Assembly: GCF_900099915.1 (NCBI RefSeq)
Contig: NZ_FNDB01000006.1
Coordinates: 1-64,000 of the forward strand
DNA: 64,000 bases
Source: Flavobacterium omnivorum
Lineage (GTDB): Bacteria > Bacteroidota > Bacteroidia > Flavobacteriales > Flavobacteriaceae
Direction of reading: 5' to 3'
Shown: piece by piece, positions 20,919 through 29,993 of the stretch
How the letters are laid out: every line of letters begins with the position of its first letter
Position numbering within the stretch: the stretch's first letter is position 1
The notes under the pieces: generated by a model
Told to the model about the DNA's origin: nothing
Database searches by the model: none
The model's input: the letters and a program-made list of their open reading frames with translations, nothing else
Made by a program: the position numbers and the translations under genes

Positions 20919-21923
20919 ATGAATATACAAGATATTGAAGCGATACAGTTGTTATTAGCAACTCCAAAAAAAATTGCCATAATCCCACACCGAGGTCCTG
21001 ACGGAGACGCCATGGGTTCTACGCTGGGTTTATACCATTTTTTATTGAAAAACAAACACCATCCAGTGGTGGTTTCTCCAAATGAATTTCCAGATTTTCT
21101 GGCTTGGATGCCGGGATCTGAAACTGTTAAAATATTCGAAAAAGACAAACAAAACTGCACAAAAATTCTTGAAGATGCAGAAATTATTTTCACATTAGAC
21201 TTTAATGCTCTGCATCGTACCGGTGAGATGGAACACGTGTTAGCCAAACTAAAAGCCCCTTTTGTGATGATAGATCATCATCAAAAGCCTGATGATTATG
21301 CCGTTGTGACCTACTCTGACACGTCGTTTGGTTCTACTTGCGAAATGCTGTACAACTTTATTTTATTTCTTGGCAAAAAACAAGATATTGATAAAACTAT
21401 TGGAACCTGTATTTACACTGGAATACTTACGGATTCTGGTTCTTTTCGTTTCCCAAAAACAACCGGAACAACGCATAGAATTGTAGCTGAATTAATTGAT
21501 TTAGGTGTCGAAAACACTGAAATACCAAGTTTATTATTTGACAATAGTTCCTATGGGCGTTTACAAATATTAGGCCGAGCACTTCAAAACATGATTATCC
21601 TGCCGGAACATAAAACCGCCTACACCACTTTGACGCAGGAGGAATTGAATTCCTTTGATTATGTTAAAGGCGATACGGAAGGAATTGTGAATTATGGCTT
21701 AAGCATCAAAGGAATCCTTTTTACAGCTATATTTATAGAAAATAAAGAAGAGAAAATAATCAAAATTTCATTTCGTTCCCAAGGTGATTTTGATGTCAAT
21801 CAATTTGCAAGAGATTATTTTAACGGAGGAGGACATCGCAATGCGGCGGGAGGGAAATCATCCGATACGATGGAAGAAACCAAAAAGAAATTTGAAGATT
21901 TGATAACAAGATTAAGCATCTAA
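20919..21923 (+). CDS. DHH-family oligoribonuclease / pAp phosphatase (NrnA-like)
   Basis: NrnA-type enzymes degrade short oligoribonucleotides, and many also dephosphorylate pAp. The 334-aa protein has the DHH domain motifs HRGPDGDAMGS and MIDHHQKPDD (metal ligands) and the C-terminal DHHA1 motif FNGGGHRNAAGG. It heads a rightward operon with gldI (4-nt gap) and two peptidyl-prolyl isomerases, an arrangement familiar in Flavobacterium. A possible promoter lies just before the start. Confidence 0.9.
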   Translation: MNIQDIEAIQLLLATPKKIAIIPHRGPDGDAMGSTLGLYHFLLKNKHHPVVVSPNEFPDFLAWMPGSETVKIFEKDKQNCTKILEDAEIIFTLDFNALHRTGEMEHVLAKLKAPFVMIDHHQKPDDYAVVTYSDTSFGSTCEMLYNFILFLGKKQDIDKTIGTCIYTGILTDSGSFRFPKTTGTTHRIVAELIDLGVENTEIPSLLFDNSSYGRLQILGRALQNMIILPEHKTAYTTLTQEELNSFDYVKGDTEGIVNYGLSIKGILFTAIFIENKEEKIIKISFRSQGDFDVNQFARDYFNGGGHRNAAGGKSSDTMEETKKKFEDLITRLSI

Positions 21924-21927
21924 TTCT

Positions 21928-22590
21928 ATGAAAAATAGCACGCAAATAGCCGTTGTATTTTTTTTGTTTCTGCTAATTTCTAGCTGCAAGCAGCATCAGG
22001 AAGCCAGAAGACCAATCTCTCAGGCTTCTGGGAGTTTCATGAAAAAATCCATTGCCCGGAATAAAAAGCTGGTTTCCACTGAGGAAAGCCAAATTCAGAA
22101 TCTAATCAAGAGCAATCCAAATGTAGTGTACTTGGCCTCCAAAAAGGGATACTGGTACTCCTATGTAACACGAAATACTACTGATACGCTTACACCAAAA
22201 AAAGGAGATGTAGCATTCTTTGATTACGAAATCAAAGATTTAAAAGGAACCATCTTTTATTCTGAGTTAGAATTAAGACCTCAAACGTACTATGTGGACA
22301 AACAAAATATCATGATGGGCTTGCGTGACGGTATTAAGTTGATGCGTAAAAACGAAAAAGTAACCTTCCTTTTTCCGTCCAATATGGCGTATGGATACCA
22401 TGGTGATGATAAAAAAATTGGCACCAACCAACCTATAGTTTGTATCGTTACACTTCGTGATTTTAAATCGGAAGTAGTGTATAAAAAAGAAAGTCAATTA
22501 AAAGTATCAACGCCCACAGTTGTGCCACCAATAAAGAAAGAAGCACCCGCTTTGAGTAAACCTAAAGACACTTTAACTCCACAAAATTAA
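21928..22590 (+). CDS. gldI: Gliding-motility FKBP-type peptidyl-prolyl isomerase GldI
   Basis: The 220-aa lipoprotein (signal MKNSTQIAVVFFLFLLISSC, Cys at about residue 20) has an FKBP domain at about residues 85-190. The diagnostic pieces are GDVAFFDYEIKDLKGTIFYSE and KVTFLFPSNMAYGYHG. GldI is a periplasmic folding factor required for gliding and linked to the type IX secretion machinery in Flavobacterium johnsoniae. The neighbour order nrnA-gldI-PPIase supports the name. The tail is Pro/Lys-rich. It is separated from nrnA by 4 nt. Confidence 0.85.
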   Translation: MKNSTQIAVVFFLFLLISSCKQHQEARRPISQASGSFMKKSIARNKKLVSTEESQIQNLIKSNPNVVYLASKKGYWYSYVTRNTTDTLTPKKGDVAFFDYEIKDLKGTIFYSELELRPQTYYVDKQNIMMGLRDGIKLMRKNEKVTFLFPSNMAYGYHGDDKKIGTNQPIVCIVTLRDFKSEVVYKKESQLKVSTPTVVPPIKKEAPALSKPKDTLTPQN

Positions 22591-22598
22591 ATTTAGAA

Positions 22599-23723
22599 AT
22601 GAAAAAAAAGATCCTATTCGTATTCCTAGTTATCGCCTCCTTTTATTCTTGCAAAGAAGAACACAGCAATCTACCAGATGGCTTGTATGCTAAAATTGAA
22701 ACTAATAAAGGAGACATCATCGTTCAATTAGACTTCAAAAAAGCGCCAATTACAGTAGCTAATTTTGTGGCTTTAGCCGAAGGAAAAAATGAATTTGTAA
22801 CTAATGAAAACCTAAAAAACAAACCTTTTTTTGACGGTTTGAAATTCCACAGAGTGATCAAATATTTCATGATACAAACCGGAGATCCATTAGGAACAGG
22901 ATCAGGAGATACAGGATATAAATTTAAAGATGAATTCTCAGATTTAAAGTTTGACAACGCTGGTGTTTTGGCTATGGCCAATAACGGACCGATGACCAAC
23001 AGCAGTCAATTTTTCATCACGCATCTTGCAACACCTTGGTTGGACGGTAAGCATACTATTTTTGGTCATGTAGTCGAAAAAGGAATGGATGTAGTCAACA
23101 AAATTGAACAAAACGATTACATCAATAAAGTAACCATTATTCGAAATGGCGAAAATGCAAAGAAATTCAACGCTGCAAAAATATTCAATGATTACTTTGC
23201 CGTTGAATCTGAAAACCAAAAGAAAAAAGCAGCTATTGATGCTGAAAATAAAAGAGTGTACAACGAAAAATACAAAGTAGTTCGCGAGGAAAAAGTAGCT
23301 TATTTTACTGATTTAAAAACCAAAGCAACAAAAACACCTACAGGATTACAATACGTGATTACCAAAAAAAGTGGTGGAAACAAACCCGCTAAGGGAAGCA
23401 ATATCTTCATTCACTATTCTGGTTTTCTAGAAGATGGAGAATTATTTGATGCCAGCGTAGAAAATGTAGCTCAAACTTTCGGAAAATACGATGAAAACAG
23501 AGCCGCTCAAAACGGATATCAGCCCATTCCTTTTCAAGCAGGTAAAAAAGATGGCATGATTCCTGGTTTTATAGAAGGATTGGAGCAATTATCGCTTGGA
23601 GATAAAGCGGTTATTTTTATCCCATCGCGTTTAGGATATGGAGCAGCTGGGGCAGGAGGCGTAATCCCACCCAATGCCAACATCATTTTTGAAATTGAGT
23701 TATTAGAAAAAATGCCCCAATAG
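22599..23723 (+). CDS. Dual-family immunophilin: cyclophilin-FKBP fusion lipoprotein
   Basis: The 374-aa lipoprotein (Cys at about residue 18, FYSCKEEH) fuses two peptidyl-prolyl isomerase folds. An N-terminal cyclophilin (about residues 28-200) has FHRVIKYFMIQTGDP, SSQFFITH and [13 protein letters not shown] helical linker leads to an FKBP domain (about residues 262-372) with FIHYSGFLEDGELFDAS, GFIEGLEQLSLGDKA and [14 protein letters not shown]. Catalytic residues of both domains appear intact. It is the third gene of the nrnA-gldI operon, and the next gene is a close paralogue. Confidence 0.85.
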   Translation: MKKKILFVFLVIASFYSCKEEHSNLPDGLYAKIETNKGDIIVQLDFKKAPITVANFVALAEGKNEFVTNENLKNKPFFDGLKFHRVIKYFMIQTGDPLGTGSGDTGYKFKDEFSDLKFDNAGVLAMANNGPMTNSSQFFITHLATPWLDGKHTIFGHVVEKGMDVVNKIEQNDYINKVTIIRNGENAKKFNAAKIFNDYFAVESENQKKKAAIDAENKRVYNEKYKVVREEKVAYFTDLKTKATKTPTGLQYVITKKSGGNKPAKGSNIFIHYSGFLEDGELFDASVENVAQTFGKYDENRAAQNGYQPIPFQAGKKDGMIPGFIEGLEQLSLGDKAVIFIPSRLGYGAAGAGGVIPPNANIIFEIELLEKMPQ

Positions 23724-23755
23724 TTTTAAATAATAAGCCTTTAAATTAGTACAAA

Positions 23756-25018
23756 ATGAAATTTAAAATTCTGTTTTTATTATTTCTGGGAATGGTCAAT
23801 GTACATTCTCAAACTGTCAAGAAATCTGTTCCTGCAAAAAAACCAACTACCACAACCAAAGCAGTTGTAAAAGCGCCAGTTAAAGCTCCGGTGGTTATCG
23901 AGGGAATCTTTGCCACAATTGCTACGAATAAAGGAGCTATTGTTGTGGAACTAGAATACAAAAAAGCACCCGTAACCGTTGCAAATTTTATTGCTTTGGC
24001 AGAAGGTAAAAACACCTTTGTAACGCCAGAAAATCTTAAAGGAAAGCCATTTTTTGATGGTTTGAAGTTTCACCGTGTTATCAAAGATTTCATGATTCAA
24101 GGAGGAGATCCTTCTGGAAGTGGTTCTGGTGGTCCAGGTTATGCCTTCAAGGACGAATTCACCGATTTAAAGCACAGCAAAGCAGGAATACTGTCTATGG
24201 CTAATTCTGGACCAACAACGAATGGAAGCCAATTTTTCATCACACACAAAGCGACGCCTTGGCTGGATGGAAAACACACCATTTTTGGCCATGTTACCGA
24301 AGGAATGAGTGTGGTTAATGCTATTGCGCAAAATGATGTAATTACAAAGATCATCATTGTGAGAAAAGGGGCATTGGCCAAAAAATTTGATGCACCAAAA
24401 GTATTCGCAGATTATTTCAATAATAAATCCGAAGACCAAAAGAAACAGGATTTAATCAACGCTGAAAATAAAGCGAAACAAGCCGCTATTGAAGTTGAAA
24501 ACAAAGCAAAACGTGAAGTTGAAGAAGCGGAAGCCAAAAAGGTGTACCTGGAAAAATACGGTTCTATAGTCGCTGCCAAAAAAACCTATTTAGCCACTAT
24601 AAAAGCAACAGCAATTACTACTCCATCTGGGTTAGCATACAAAATAACTGAGAAAGGAAGCGGAATAAAACCCGCTAACGGAACAACATTCTATTTCAAT
24701 TATGCAGGTTATTTTGAAGATGGAACTTTATTTGATAGCAGTTATGAAGAAGTCAATAAAACTTACGGGAAATTTGATGCGAATCGTGCCGCTCAAAACG
24801 GATACCAATCCTTCCCATTTGAAGCAGGAAAAAAAGAGGGTATGATTCCCGGATTTATTGAAGGATTAGACAATATGGCTTTTGGTGATAAAGCGGTCGT
24901 TTTCATCCCCTCCAATTTAGCGTATGGAGAAAGAGGCGCTGGAGGAGTTATCCCACCTAATACCATGCTTATTTTCGAACTGGAAATGCTGGAAAAACAA
25001 CCTGCTCCAAAACAATAA
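23756..25018 (+). CDS. Dual-family immunophilin, paralogue of the preceding gene
   Basis: The 420-aa exported protein has the same cyclophilin-linker-FKBP layout. The cyclophilin spans about residues 50-225 ([33 protein letters not shown]) and the FKBP about residues 305-415 ([33 protein letters not shown]). It has a plain signal peptide instead of a lipobox and a Lys/Pro/Ala/Val-rich spacer after it. The linker is longer and coiled-coil-like. High similarity to its neighbour indicates tandem duplication with a change of localisation. It ends the operon before a terminator. Confidence 0.85.
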   Translation: MKFKILFLLFLGMVNVHSQTVKKSVPAKKPTTTTKAVVKAPVKAPVVIEGIFATIATNKGAIVVELEYKKAPVTVANFIALAEGKNTFVTPENLKGKPFFDGLKFHRVIKDFMIQGGDPSGSGSGGPGYAFKDEFTDLKHSKAGILSMANSGPTTNGSQFFITHKATPWLDGKHTIFGHVTEGMSVVNAIAQNDVITKIIIVRKGALAKKFDAPKVFADYFNNKSEDQKKQDLINAENKAKQAAIEVENKAKREVEEAEAKKVYLEKYGSIVAAKKTYLATIKATAITTPSGLAYKITEKGSGIKPANGTTFYFNYAGYFEDGTLFDSSYEEVNKTYGKFDANRAAQNGYQSFPFEAGKKEGMIPGFIEGLDNMAFGDKAVVFIPSNLAYGERGAGGVIPPNTMLIFELEMLEKQPAPKQ

Positions 25019-25035
25019 AGCACAAAAATATAACC

Positions 25036-25080
25036 TAAAAAAACCCGACAGACTTCAAAAGTTGTCGGGTTTGTTTTTTT
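25036..25080 (+). terminator. Terminator of the nrnA-gldI-PPIase operon
   Basis: A stem AAACCCGACA / TGTCGGGTTT is followed by GTTTTTTT. The A-run on the left side may also serve the convergent gene that ends at 25126. Confidence 0.8.
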
Positions 25081-25125
25081 AGCCATTTGATGGAAATGTT
25101 TTTAAAATAAAGATTAAAGCCTGCT

Positions 25126-25566
25126 TTATTTCTTTCCGAATTTCCAATCGAATTCGTCCTTTTGATTGATAATAGCACCAATTTCAAATTTCACAACCTC
25201 ATCAAATTCCGTTTGAAAAATAATCCAGTTTTCTTCATTGAAGTAGTTCTCAAACGTATCAAACTCTTCCTGAGTGAACTTAGTAATGCCCTTAGTAGCT
25301 AAATCTTTTTTGACTTCACTAATTTTTCTGTTGAGCATTTTAAATCCAAACAATTCCAGCTCTGGACTCGAGGCTACGATATAACCCAATTTAAAATCTT
25401 CTTCAACATAGAAAGTCAAACGCATTTTTAGCTTGTTATAAGCAAAAATCACATTGTTATCTTCGTCCTTGTAATTGCGATCTGGCTTGCCGTACAGCGC
25501 CGTCACATCATTTTGTTTCATTCCGAAAATGAGTTTCTCAATTCCGCTTTTTGGGATTATTTTCAT
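25126..25566 (-). CDS. Hypothetical soluble protein
   Basis: The 146-aa protein has no signal peptide or membrane helix. It opens with IEKLIFGMKQNDVTALYGKP, a pattern that in other proteins starts small alpha/beta domains in which a conserved GxP follows a helix. Acidic and aromatic residues dominate the rest. I do not recognise a characterised family. It stands alone; a cell-wall or toxin-immunity role cannot be supported or excluded. Confidence 0.65.
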   Translation of the reverse strand: MKIIPKSGIEKLIFGMKQNDVTALYGKPDRNYKDEDNNVIFAYNKLKMRLTFYVEEDFKLGYIVASSPELELFGFKMLNRKISEVKKDLATKGITKFTQEEFDTFENYFNEENWIIFQTEFDEVVKFEIGAIINQKDEFDWKFGKK

Positions 25567-26167
25567 TTGTAGCTGATTATTTTTTATTCGTTATTGGTCC
25601 TAAGCACGCACTATATTGTGCTTTCGCCAAATTTGGAATTGCGCCAAATACCTATTGTTTTCTTAGCTTTCAAAGTTCGGAAAGATTTTCACAAAGTTAA
25701 CTACTTTTTGCAACTAAAAGTTAGCATAAAACAAGATCTACTTCGGCCAGATCAATATTAAACGAGGCATAATATGTAATAAAAAGAGCAACAGCCGATG
25801 AAATAGTTTGATCACTGTTCCAAAACATAATCCAACTAGAAATTTCTTTAGCCGCTTTGTAAGAAAATTTTAATATATTTGATAATAGATTTAGATAGGC
25901 AATCAGTAAAATTTCCTAATGAATATTATGAATTAATACAAAATATTGATAATCAAATTAAATCATTTATTTTAGTTTTTTGAAGTGCAGAAATATACAG
26001 ATGAATTAAATCATATTGCTCGAAATCAATTGGTACAAGTCCTAATTGAAGAAACTTGTTACTGAATTCAAGAAAGTCTATTGTGTTCATTAAACACAAG
26101 AATAACTGTTCGTTTTATACCCCCACGAAATCGTTTATTCTTATTAATTATTTAAAAAGTAACATAA
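25567..26167. other. Intergenic region with possible decayed coding sequence
   Basis: No intact gene is seen. On the minus strand about 66 codons are open down to the stop at 25721-25723, encoding a hydrophobic stretch (AVALFITYYASFNIDLAEVD) but without a good start. On the plus strand, around 25990-26060, a short open stretch reads KYTDELNHIARNQLVQVLIEE before stops. Both could be remnants of lost genes or chance. Confidence 0.35.
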
Positions 26168-26575
26168 ATGAAAAGAATTAAATTTGATAATTTACAAATC
26201 AGCTGGTTTTTCATATCGTTGATCGTACTGTCGCTAGTTTGTATTATTTTCGGTTTTTTCGAAATAATTCAGTTTGAAAACCCAATCATAAATAGAAGAA
26301 TTAGTGCTATTGGATACGCATCACAATCCATATTTTTCTCCAGAATGTTCTGGTATAAAAATTATCTGCAATGGAATAAAAAAGGTATGTTCATCCGAAT
26401 TAATTCCTTTTTTGGAAAATCAATTTCATTTAAAACTATTGAAAGCGCGAAATTAGAGAACCATATTTTGACGATTTACAAAAATGATGGAAAAAGCTTT
26501 GATTTTGATCTAAGTGACATTGAGGAAAATGATTCGAAAAAACTAAATGATATAATAAATCAATATAGTTGCTAA
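26168..26575 (+). CDS. Hypothetical membrane protein, PH-like tail
   Basis: The 135-aa protein has one strong N-terminal membrane helix (about residues 13-32) and a weaker hydrophobic segment around residues 45-60. A small cytoplasmic or periplasmic beta domain follows (KGMFIRINSFFGKSISFKTIESAKLENHILTIY...), resembling bacterial PH-like domains of small membrane proteins. The family is not firmly identified. It is surrounded by long non-coding stretches, as if in a decaying part of the chromosome. Confidence 0.6.
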   Translation: MKRIKFDNLQISWFFISLIVLSLVCIIFGFFEIIQFENPIINRRISAIGYASQSIFFSRMFWYKNYLQWNKKGMFIRINSFFGKSISFKTIESAKLENHILTIYKNDGKSFDFDLSDIEENDSKKLNDIINQYSC

Positions 26576-26948
26576 TAGACAAGGATTGGTTGGGCTCCCC
26601 CAGACAAACGAACATTGAATTCGGAATGGAATACTCCATCCTAAGGATTGAAATCCTTTGCACGACGTATACACTTCTGATGTTCGAGGCAAAGTATACA
26701 AAGCCCAGATAACCATCTGAGTCTAGCTTTAATTGTGTTTTTTCTTCTATTTAATTCAACTTAATCGAAAACCGATATAACTTCGTTACTGCAAGTGACA
26801 AGAGGACAAAAGTCTCTAGAATACGACCTTTTGAATACAAAAATAAATGATGAAAATTAAATTTAAATCACTAACTTTCATACACTTATATTTATTTTGG
26901 AATAGTAAAATTTCGACTGACTTTCTTTGAATTAAATACTGTTATACC
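26576..26948. other. Intergenic region, no gene seen
   Basis: No convincing coding frame. A short hairpin AAGGATTGAAATCCTT occurs at about 26641-26656. It presumably contains the promoter of the PAS protein gene that follows. Confidence 0.5.
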
Positions 26949-29102
26949 ATGAAAATTTCTTTAGAAAAAAAAATAATAATTGGTTTCATCCTTAATTTAT
27001 TTGTTGTTTTTGCAATAGCTTGGGTTTTTATCTTGAGAATTGACAAAAAACGAGATCAATCATTAGACAATTCATTGAATTGGATTGAAATCTCACTAAT
27101 TATTCTTTCTATTATTTTGTTAACCATCGTCTATTTTATTATCCGGGCTCAACTTCGTGCTAAAGATATTTCTCAAAAATTACTTTCAGAAAATAAGCAA
27201 TTACTTCAATCCATAATTGACAATACTTCGAGTCCTATATTCATAAAAAAAATAAATGGAGAATATTTGTTAATAAATAAAGAGTTTGAGTCTTTATTTA
27301 AAATTTCAAATGAAGAAATAGGAGGAAAAACAGATGAAGATTTTCTGGCACCGCTTACTGCGAACGCCTATCGAGATTCGGATTTTGAAGTCGTCAAAGC
27401 TTTGAAAGAATTAAAAACAGAGGAATCAATTCAGCAAGCAGATGGCGAGCACACTTATATCGCGGTCAAATTTCCTATTTATGATGCCACCAAAAGAATA
27501 TATGCCATAGGAGGCATTTTTACCGATATCTCCGAAAGAAAAAAGCTAGAAGAATCATCTAAAGCTGCGGACAAATTCTTCATGATGTCCGTAGAAATGA
27601 TGATTATTTCTACGCTGGAAAAATTCATAAAAGTTAATCCGGCAGTTAGTAGAATTTTAGGATATACCGAAGAAGAGCTTTTAAGCAAAAACTTTTTGGA
27701 ATTTACCCATCCTGATGATCTTGAAATTACGCAAAAAGAAGTTGATAAACTTAAAACCGGAGCGAGTTCTATCAAGTTTGAAAACAGATACATTTGTAAA
27801 GATGGTAGCATAAAATGGTTGACGTGGTCCGTTTTTCCAGATGTTAAAAACCGACTGCTGTATGCTGTTGCTAGTGACATTACAAATCAAAAAGAAATAG
27901 AAAATGCGCTAAGTGTTTCTAATATGTTTTTTTACATGTCATTTGATATGTTTGTAGTGATCAAAGACCTCAAATTTATAAAAGTTAATCCCGCCTTTAC
28001 GAGGATTCTTGGCTATGACCAAAATGAAATAATAAACCGGTCCATTTTAGAATTTTTACATCCGGATGATTCAAAAATGGTTACAGATGCAATTAAAAAT
28101 TTACAAATTAGCGACTCTGTTATTAGTTATAGAGTTCGAGAACGCGTTAAAGATGGCACTTATAAATTACTGGATTGGACTATGACAATTGATATTCAAA
28201 CAGGAGTCCTATATGCGGTTGCGAGAGATGTTACAAAATTAATTAAAAATGAAGAATCTTTGAAAATATCGAATATGTTTTTCAATATGGCATTCGATAT
28301 TCTAACGGTTGCCAAAGACGGTCATTTCATCAAAATCAATGAGGCCTTCACTAAAACCCTTGGATACGCTCAAGATGAAATGGATAAAATAAAATTCATA
28401 GATTTAATTCATCCTGACGATAGACAGATGGCCACCGAAGTACTTGAAAAACATTACAAAGGAGAATCTATTGTGAATTTCAGGACCCGCTTTTTATGCA
28501 AAGACGGGACCTATAAATGGCTAGATTGGAACAGCAATATGGATGTTGAGAATGGAGTGTTTTATTCAGTTGGACGAAACGTCACAAAACTTGTCCAATT
28601 AGAAGATGAACAACAAGTCGCCATTAATGATCTTTATGAAAACGAAGAAAAATTGAGGCTAATTGTCGAAAATATTAGTGAAGGAATTATTGTGGCAAAT
28701 GCCGATAAAAAAATCATCATGGCCAACAACATGGCCAATGAAATTTTTGGAATTGAAGAGGACGACAAAATATCACCCAATCTGAGTAATCACTTTGAAT
28801 TGTATTTTCCAGATGAGAAAACGATTTTTCCTTCTCAAAATTTACCAATGGAACGCGCATTAAACGGAGAGGTGACAACGGATATCGAAATCATACTTTG
28901 GAATCCCATTGCACAGGAAAAGAAACGAGTGCTCATCAGTGGCAGACCATTGGTAGACCAAAATAACGCTGTTGTCGCTGCTGTTGTCACTATAAAAGAC
29001 ATTAGCAAATACAAACAGATGGAGCAAGAGTTAAAGGAAACAGAATCAAAATACCGACAATTAATTGGGTACCGCAAAGGAGGAAGTGACACTATGATTT
29101 AA
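26949..29102 (+). pseudogene. PAS-repeat sensor histidine kinase lacking its kinase domain
   Basis: The 717-aa product has two membrane helices (about residues 9-29 and 47-65), then five PAS/PAC modules (about residues 85-195, 205-315, 325-435, 445-565 and 570-690). PAC motifs such as CKDGSIKWLTWSVFPD and CKDGTYKWLDWNSNMD are evident. It stops just as a sixth module begins (ESKYRQLIG). No HisKA, HATPase or receiver region follows before the convergent gene end at 29127. The last bases read in a shifted frame give TAKEEVT then YDLN, as expected for a continuing PAS domain. I infer a deletion plus frameshift. It may still be expressed as a truncated sensor. Confidence 0.7.
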
Positions 29103-29126
29103 ACCTTAAATTGACTACCTGAATTA

Positions 29127-29735
29127 TTAATTGCCGGATGACAAAGTCTGGTTCAGTTTTGCTTTTACTTCTGAAAACCATTCCTCCTTTAAGATACTTA
29201 AAACAATAGTGTCCCGTCGCAATTCGCTTCCTAAAGTTGGCATGTGATTTCTTAAAACTCCTTCTACTTTACAACCAATGCTTTTCATGGCTGCAATACT
29301 TCGTTGATTGCTATTATCCGCGCGGAATTCTACTCGTTCTACACCTAAGTTTTCAAATGCAAATTGTAACAACAAGAATTTACAATGTTTGTTTAAACCC
29401 GTTCCTCGGAATGCTTTTCCGTACCAAGTATAGCCTAACTGAAGAGTTTTGAATGCCAGATTCATATCATAAAAACGAGTACTCCCAGCATATTTTCCTG
29501 ATTTTTTGTCGAAAACGATAAAGGGGAATTCTGTACCATTTGCTCTCGCTTTTAAGGCAATTTGAATATAATTTTCCAGATTATCTTTTCCATTAGCACG
29601 AATTAACGAGTACTGCCAAGTTTCTGGCTCATTCATGGAAATTTCTAATAAATTATCCACATCTGATTTTTGTAATGGCCGTAACAAAACGACTTCATCC
29701 TCTAGAATTACCTCCTCTGAAAAATTAAAATTCAT
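29127..29735 (-). CDS. GNAT family N-acetyltransferase (RimJ/RimL-like)
   Basis: The 202-aa protein is of the RimJ/RimL-type GNAT fold, which transfers acetyl from acetyl-CoA to an amine. It shows VLLRPLQKSDVDNLLEIS near the start, the family strand AGSTRFYDMN, GYTWYGKAFRGTGLNKHCKFLLLQFAFE for the acetyl-CoA loop, and RVEFRADNSNQRSIAAMKSIGCKVEG. The substrate is unknown. A perfect -7 box (TATATTTG, 29772-29779) lies about 37 nt upstream. It is convergent with the truncated PAS gene. Confidence 0.85.
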   Translation of the reverse strand: MNFNFSEEVILEDEVVLLRPLQKSDVDNLLEISMNEPETWQYSLIRANGKDNLENYIQIALKARANGTEFPFIVFDKKSGKYAGSTRFYDMNLAFKTLQLGYTWYGKAFRGTGLNKHCKFLLLQFAFENLGVERVEFRADNSNQRSIAAMKSIGCKVEGVLRNHMPTLGSELRRDTIVLSILKEEWFSEVKAKLNQTLSSGN

Positions 29736-29771
29736 ATACTATCCAATTAATTATAAAGCAACCAAATGCAT

Positions 29772-29779
29772 CAAATATA
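29772..29779 (-). promoter_or_regulatory. -7 promoter box of the GNAT gene
   Basis: TATATTTG on the minus strand matches TAnnTTTG exactly, 37 nt before the ATG at 29735. Confidence 0.5.
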
Positions 29780-29993
29780 AACTATAAAGTTCGCTTTCTA
29801 AGAATTATTTAGCGGAGCTATTTCAATTTCAAAAATTACTCCTTTAACAAAAATCGAAAATATACTTCTAAATTTAAAATGATAAATCAAACGCTTCTTC
29901 TTAATGAGTTTATTACTATTATTTCTTACTTTAGTTCTTTGAAATAACAAATTCGTTTGCTCGAAAAAATAACGCCAAACCTAAATTTTAAAC

